DNA from: Methanomicrobiales archaeon
GTDB lineage: Archaea > Halobacteriota > Methanomicrobia > Methanomicrobiales > JACTUA01
Assembly: GCA_028678815.1 (NCBI GenBank)
Contig: JAJRCS010000021.1
Location: forward strand, 1 to 7,315
Direction of reading: 5' to 3'
Length of the DNA stretch: 7,315 nucleotides
Shown here: positions 5,819 to 7,315 of the stretch, piece after piece
Position numbering within the stretch: the first letter of the stretch is position 1
How the letters are laid out: every line of letters begins with the position of its first letter
Program-made: the position numbers and the translations under genes
Notes under the pieces: generated by a model
What the model was told of the DNA's origin: nothing
What the model saw: the letters and a program-made list of their open reading frames with translations, nothing else
Databases searched by the model: none

Positions 5819-6504
5819 GCCACACTCCCGTCGACGATCCGGATGGTCCGGGAGGCGAAGCCCGCGATCCGGGGGTCATGGGTGACGAGGAGGATGGTCT
5901 TCCCCTGCCGGTTGAGGGCCCCGAGGAGGGCCATGATGGTGTCCCCCGTCCTGGTATCCAGGTTCCCCGTGGGCTCGTCGCAGAGGAGGATCCCCGGGTC
6001 GTTCACCAGGGCCCGGGCGATGGCGACGCGCTGCTGCTGCCCGCCCGAGAGCTCGGAGGGCCGGTGGGTGAAGAGGTCGGGGGTGAGGCCCACCGCCCCG
6101 AGGACCTCGGTGCACCGCTCCCTCGACCCGGCCGGCCGCCCCCTGAGGAGGAGGGGGAACTCCACGTTCTCGAGGACCGAGAGGAGGGGGATGAGGTTGA
6201 AGGTCTGGAAGACGAACCCGATGTTGTCCCGCCGGAGGGTCGTGAGATCATCGTCCGAGAGGGACCGCACGGGGCGGCCGCTGATGACGATCTCCCCCGT
6301 GGTCGGGACATCCAGGCACCCGATGAGGTTCAGGAGGGTGGACTTCCCCGAGCCCGAGGGGCCCATGATGGCGATGAACTCGCCGGCCATCACGTCCAGG
6401 GAGAGGTGGTCGAGGGCCAGCACGTCGCCTGCCGGCATCGGGTAGACCTTCGTCACGTCCTCCAGCCGGATGATGGGGTACGGGTCGGTCACGGGAGGGC
6501 TCAT
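5815..6504 (-). CDS. ABC transporter ATP-binding protein, LolD/MacB type
   Basis: Cytoplasmic ATPase that dimerises under the FtsX-type permease encoded next to it; 229 residues, a standard stand-alone nucleotide-binding domain. Walker A is GPSGSGKST (48-56), the Q-loop Gln100 is in FVFQTFNLIP, the signature is LSGGQQQR (152-159), Walker B is ILLCDEPTGNLD (172-183) with catalytic Glu177, and the switch His209 is in LVTHD. The CDEPTGNLD wording and the region around PLLSVLENVEFPLLLRG are typical of the LolD/FtsE/MacB group. Every catalytic residue is present. It overlaps the gene on each side by ATGA. No clear Shine-Dalgarno site precedes the ATG at 6504, so translation probably depends on re-initiation from the preceding gene. 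The next Met (residue 23) would cut into the domain, which supports this start. Confidence 0.95.
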   Translation of the reverse strand: MSPPVTDPYPIIRLEDVTKVYPMPAGDVLALDHLSLDVMAGEFIAIMGPSGSGKSTLLNLIGCLDVPTTGEIVISGRPVRSLSDDDLTTLRRDNIGFVFQTFNLIPLLSVLENVEFPLLLRGRPAGSRERCTEVLGAVGLTPDLFTHRPSELSGGQQQRVAIARALVNDPGILLCDEPTGNLDTRTGDTIMALLGALNRQGKTILLVTHDPRIAGFASRTIRIVDGSVA

Positions 6505-7315
6505 CCCCGGCGCCAGAAGTAGACGAAGAGGGCCGCCACGAGGATGACGAACATCCAGAGGAGGAGGTTCGTGAACCTCGAGGGCTCACTCCCCTGGTCG
6601 GAGAGGGCCTGGCTGCTGATTTCGACGGTCGTGGTGGTGGTGATGACATTCCCTGCCCGGTCCTTGTAGGTGATGAGGAGGGGGACCTCCCCCACCGTCG
6701 CCTTCGACCGGAAGGTCACCTCGAAGGAGGAGATATCGTCGGGCTCCAGGGATCCCACGACGTAGACCTTGTAGGGATCCACCGGGGTCACCTCCCCCTG
6801 GGCCGTGATGGTCACCGAGCGTGCCGTCTCCAGGCCGACGTTGGTCACGTCCCCCGCGACATGGATGGCGCCCTGCCCGGTGCTCACGTGGATGTTCGTG
6901 AGGACCGGGTCGGCCGCAAGCCGGTTCTCCACCGTGGAGAGGGGGATGGTGAGGGTGGCGGTGTGGGGGTTGATCCCGTTCTTGAAGTTTACCCGGAACC
7001 GGATGAAGGTCTGGCGCAGGGGGGTCACGTTGAAGGTGACGAGGGCGGAGCCGTCAGGCTCCAGGGTCCCGAGGAAGATCCCGGAGGGGGTGACGAGGAA
7101 GCCGTCCCCCTCGGGGGTCACCGTCACGGCGTTCACGGCGTTCGGCCTCGGGTTCCCCACCATGACCCGGTAGTCCCCCTTCACCCCCTGGATGATGGGA
7201 TCCGGCGTCTCCAGGATGGAGATCTTCAGGGTCGAGGACTCCACCTCGGCCGGGATGCTGAAGGAGAGCCCCCCGCCCTCCCGATAGTCGAGGATGAACC
7301 GGAGGTAGTATATCC
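6501..7315 (-). CDS. Membrane-anchored extracellular protein with Ig-like/CARDB-type repeats (5' end outside window)
   Basis: The reading frame is open to the window edge, so the first residues are missing; 270 are visible, starting IYYLRFILDYREGGG. The GTG at 7244 is internal and not the true start. Almost the whole protein is alternating beta-strand sequence, with LEPDGSALVTFNV and, about 120 residues later, LEPDDISSFEVTF as equivalent positions of two repeated beta-sandwich domains of the COG1361/CARDB/NEW3 kind. It ends with a single membrane helix, LLLWMFVILVAALFVYFW, followed by RRG. A short positive tail puts the C-terminus inside and the beta domains on the outer face of the cell. The stop overlaps the ATPase start by ATGA, so it is the upstream partner of the MacB-type transporter. 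A role as extracellular adaptor or substrate-binding partner is inference; the specific function is unknown. Confidence 0.8.
   Translation of the reverse strand, partial: IYYLRFILDYREGGGLSFSIPAEVESSTLKISILETPDPIIQGVKGDYRVMVGNPRPNAVNAVTVTPEGDGFLVTPSGIFLGTLEPDGSALVTFNVTPLRQTFIRFRVNFKNGINPHTATLTIPLSTVENRLAADPVLTNIHVSTGQGAIHVAGDVTNVGLETARSVTITAQGEVTPVDPYKVYVVGSLEPDDISSFEVTFRSKATVGEVPLLITYKDRAGNVITTTTTVEISSQALSDQGSEPSRFTNLLLWMFVILVAALFVYFWRRG

Noticed and set aside
4652..6445. A 597-codon open frame on the plus strand opposite the permease and ATPase genes
   Set aside because: Its product is a low-complexity Asp/Glu/Gly/Pro/His-rich chain with no recognisable domain. It lies wholly opposite two genes with complete catalytic and family motifs, and such long antisense frames are expected when third positions are nearly all G or C.
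6501..7244. Start of the Ig-like protein gene at the GTG at 7244
   Set aside because: The frame stays open through 7313 with sensible beta-strand sequence upstream, and no signal peptide follows this GTG; the true start must lie beyond the window.

Overview
The window reads as chromosomal DNA from a G+C-rich methanogenic archaeon, most likely of the order Methanomicrobiales (Methanoculleus-like). The grounds are: archaeal-type proteins throughout (a long TrpB2, a two-CBS-domain protein sitting between argC and argJ, an extracellular Ig-like protein operonic with a MacB-type ABC transporter); AT-rich TATA-like boxes rather than bacterial -35/-10 signals in front of transcription units; and third codon positions that are almost all G or C. 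The order-level assignment is inference, not proof.

All seven genes lie on the minus strand, so the window is best read from right to left. (1) 7315-4655: an ABC-transporter operon. A membrane-anchored extracellular beta-sandwich protein (5' end outside the window), a LolD/MacB-type ATPase and a MacB/FtsX-type permease are joined by two ATGA stop/start overlaps. It ends in a T-rich archaeal terminator. (2) 4575-3220: trpB2, a stand-alone tryptophan synthase beta chain. Its own TATA box is embedded in an inverted repeat. (3) 3219-3006: a gene-free, very G+C-rich stretch built of degenerate repeats. Two 28-nt hairpins there are linked by a compensatory base-pair change. (4) 3005-2088: a monocistronic ADP-ribosylglycohydrolase (DraG/ARH) family protein. 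(5) 2016 to the left edge: an arginine-biosynthesis operon, argC - CBS-domain protein - argJ (3' end outside the window). The CBS gene and argJ overlap by ATGA.

Functionally, argC and argJ supply steps of the acetylated ornithine pathway. The CBS protein between them is a candidate adenine-nucleotide sensor for that pathway. The three genes that start transcription units inside the window (argC, the glycohydrolase, trpB2) all have a TATA-like box centred 27-29 nt upstream of the start codon, and none has a well-placed Shine-Dalgarno site, which suggests leaderless mRNAs. The operon-internal genes argJ, the CBS gene and the permease do have Shine-Dalgarno sequences. The most unusual items are the covarying hairpin repeats at 3091-3193, the inverted repeat over the trpB2 promoter, and the archaeal Ig-like/ATPase/permease cassette.
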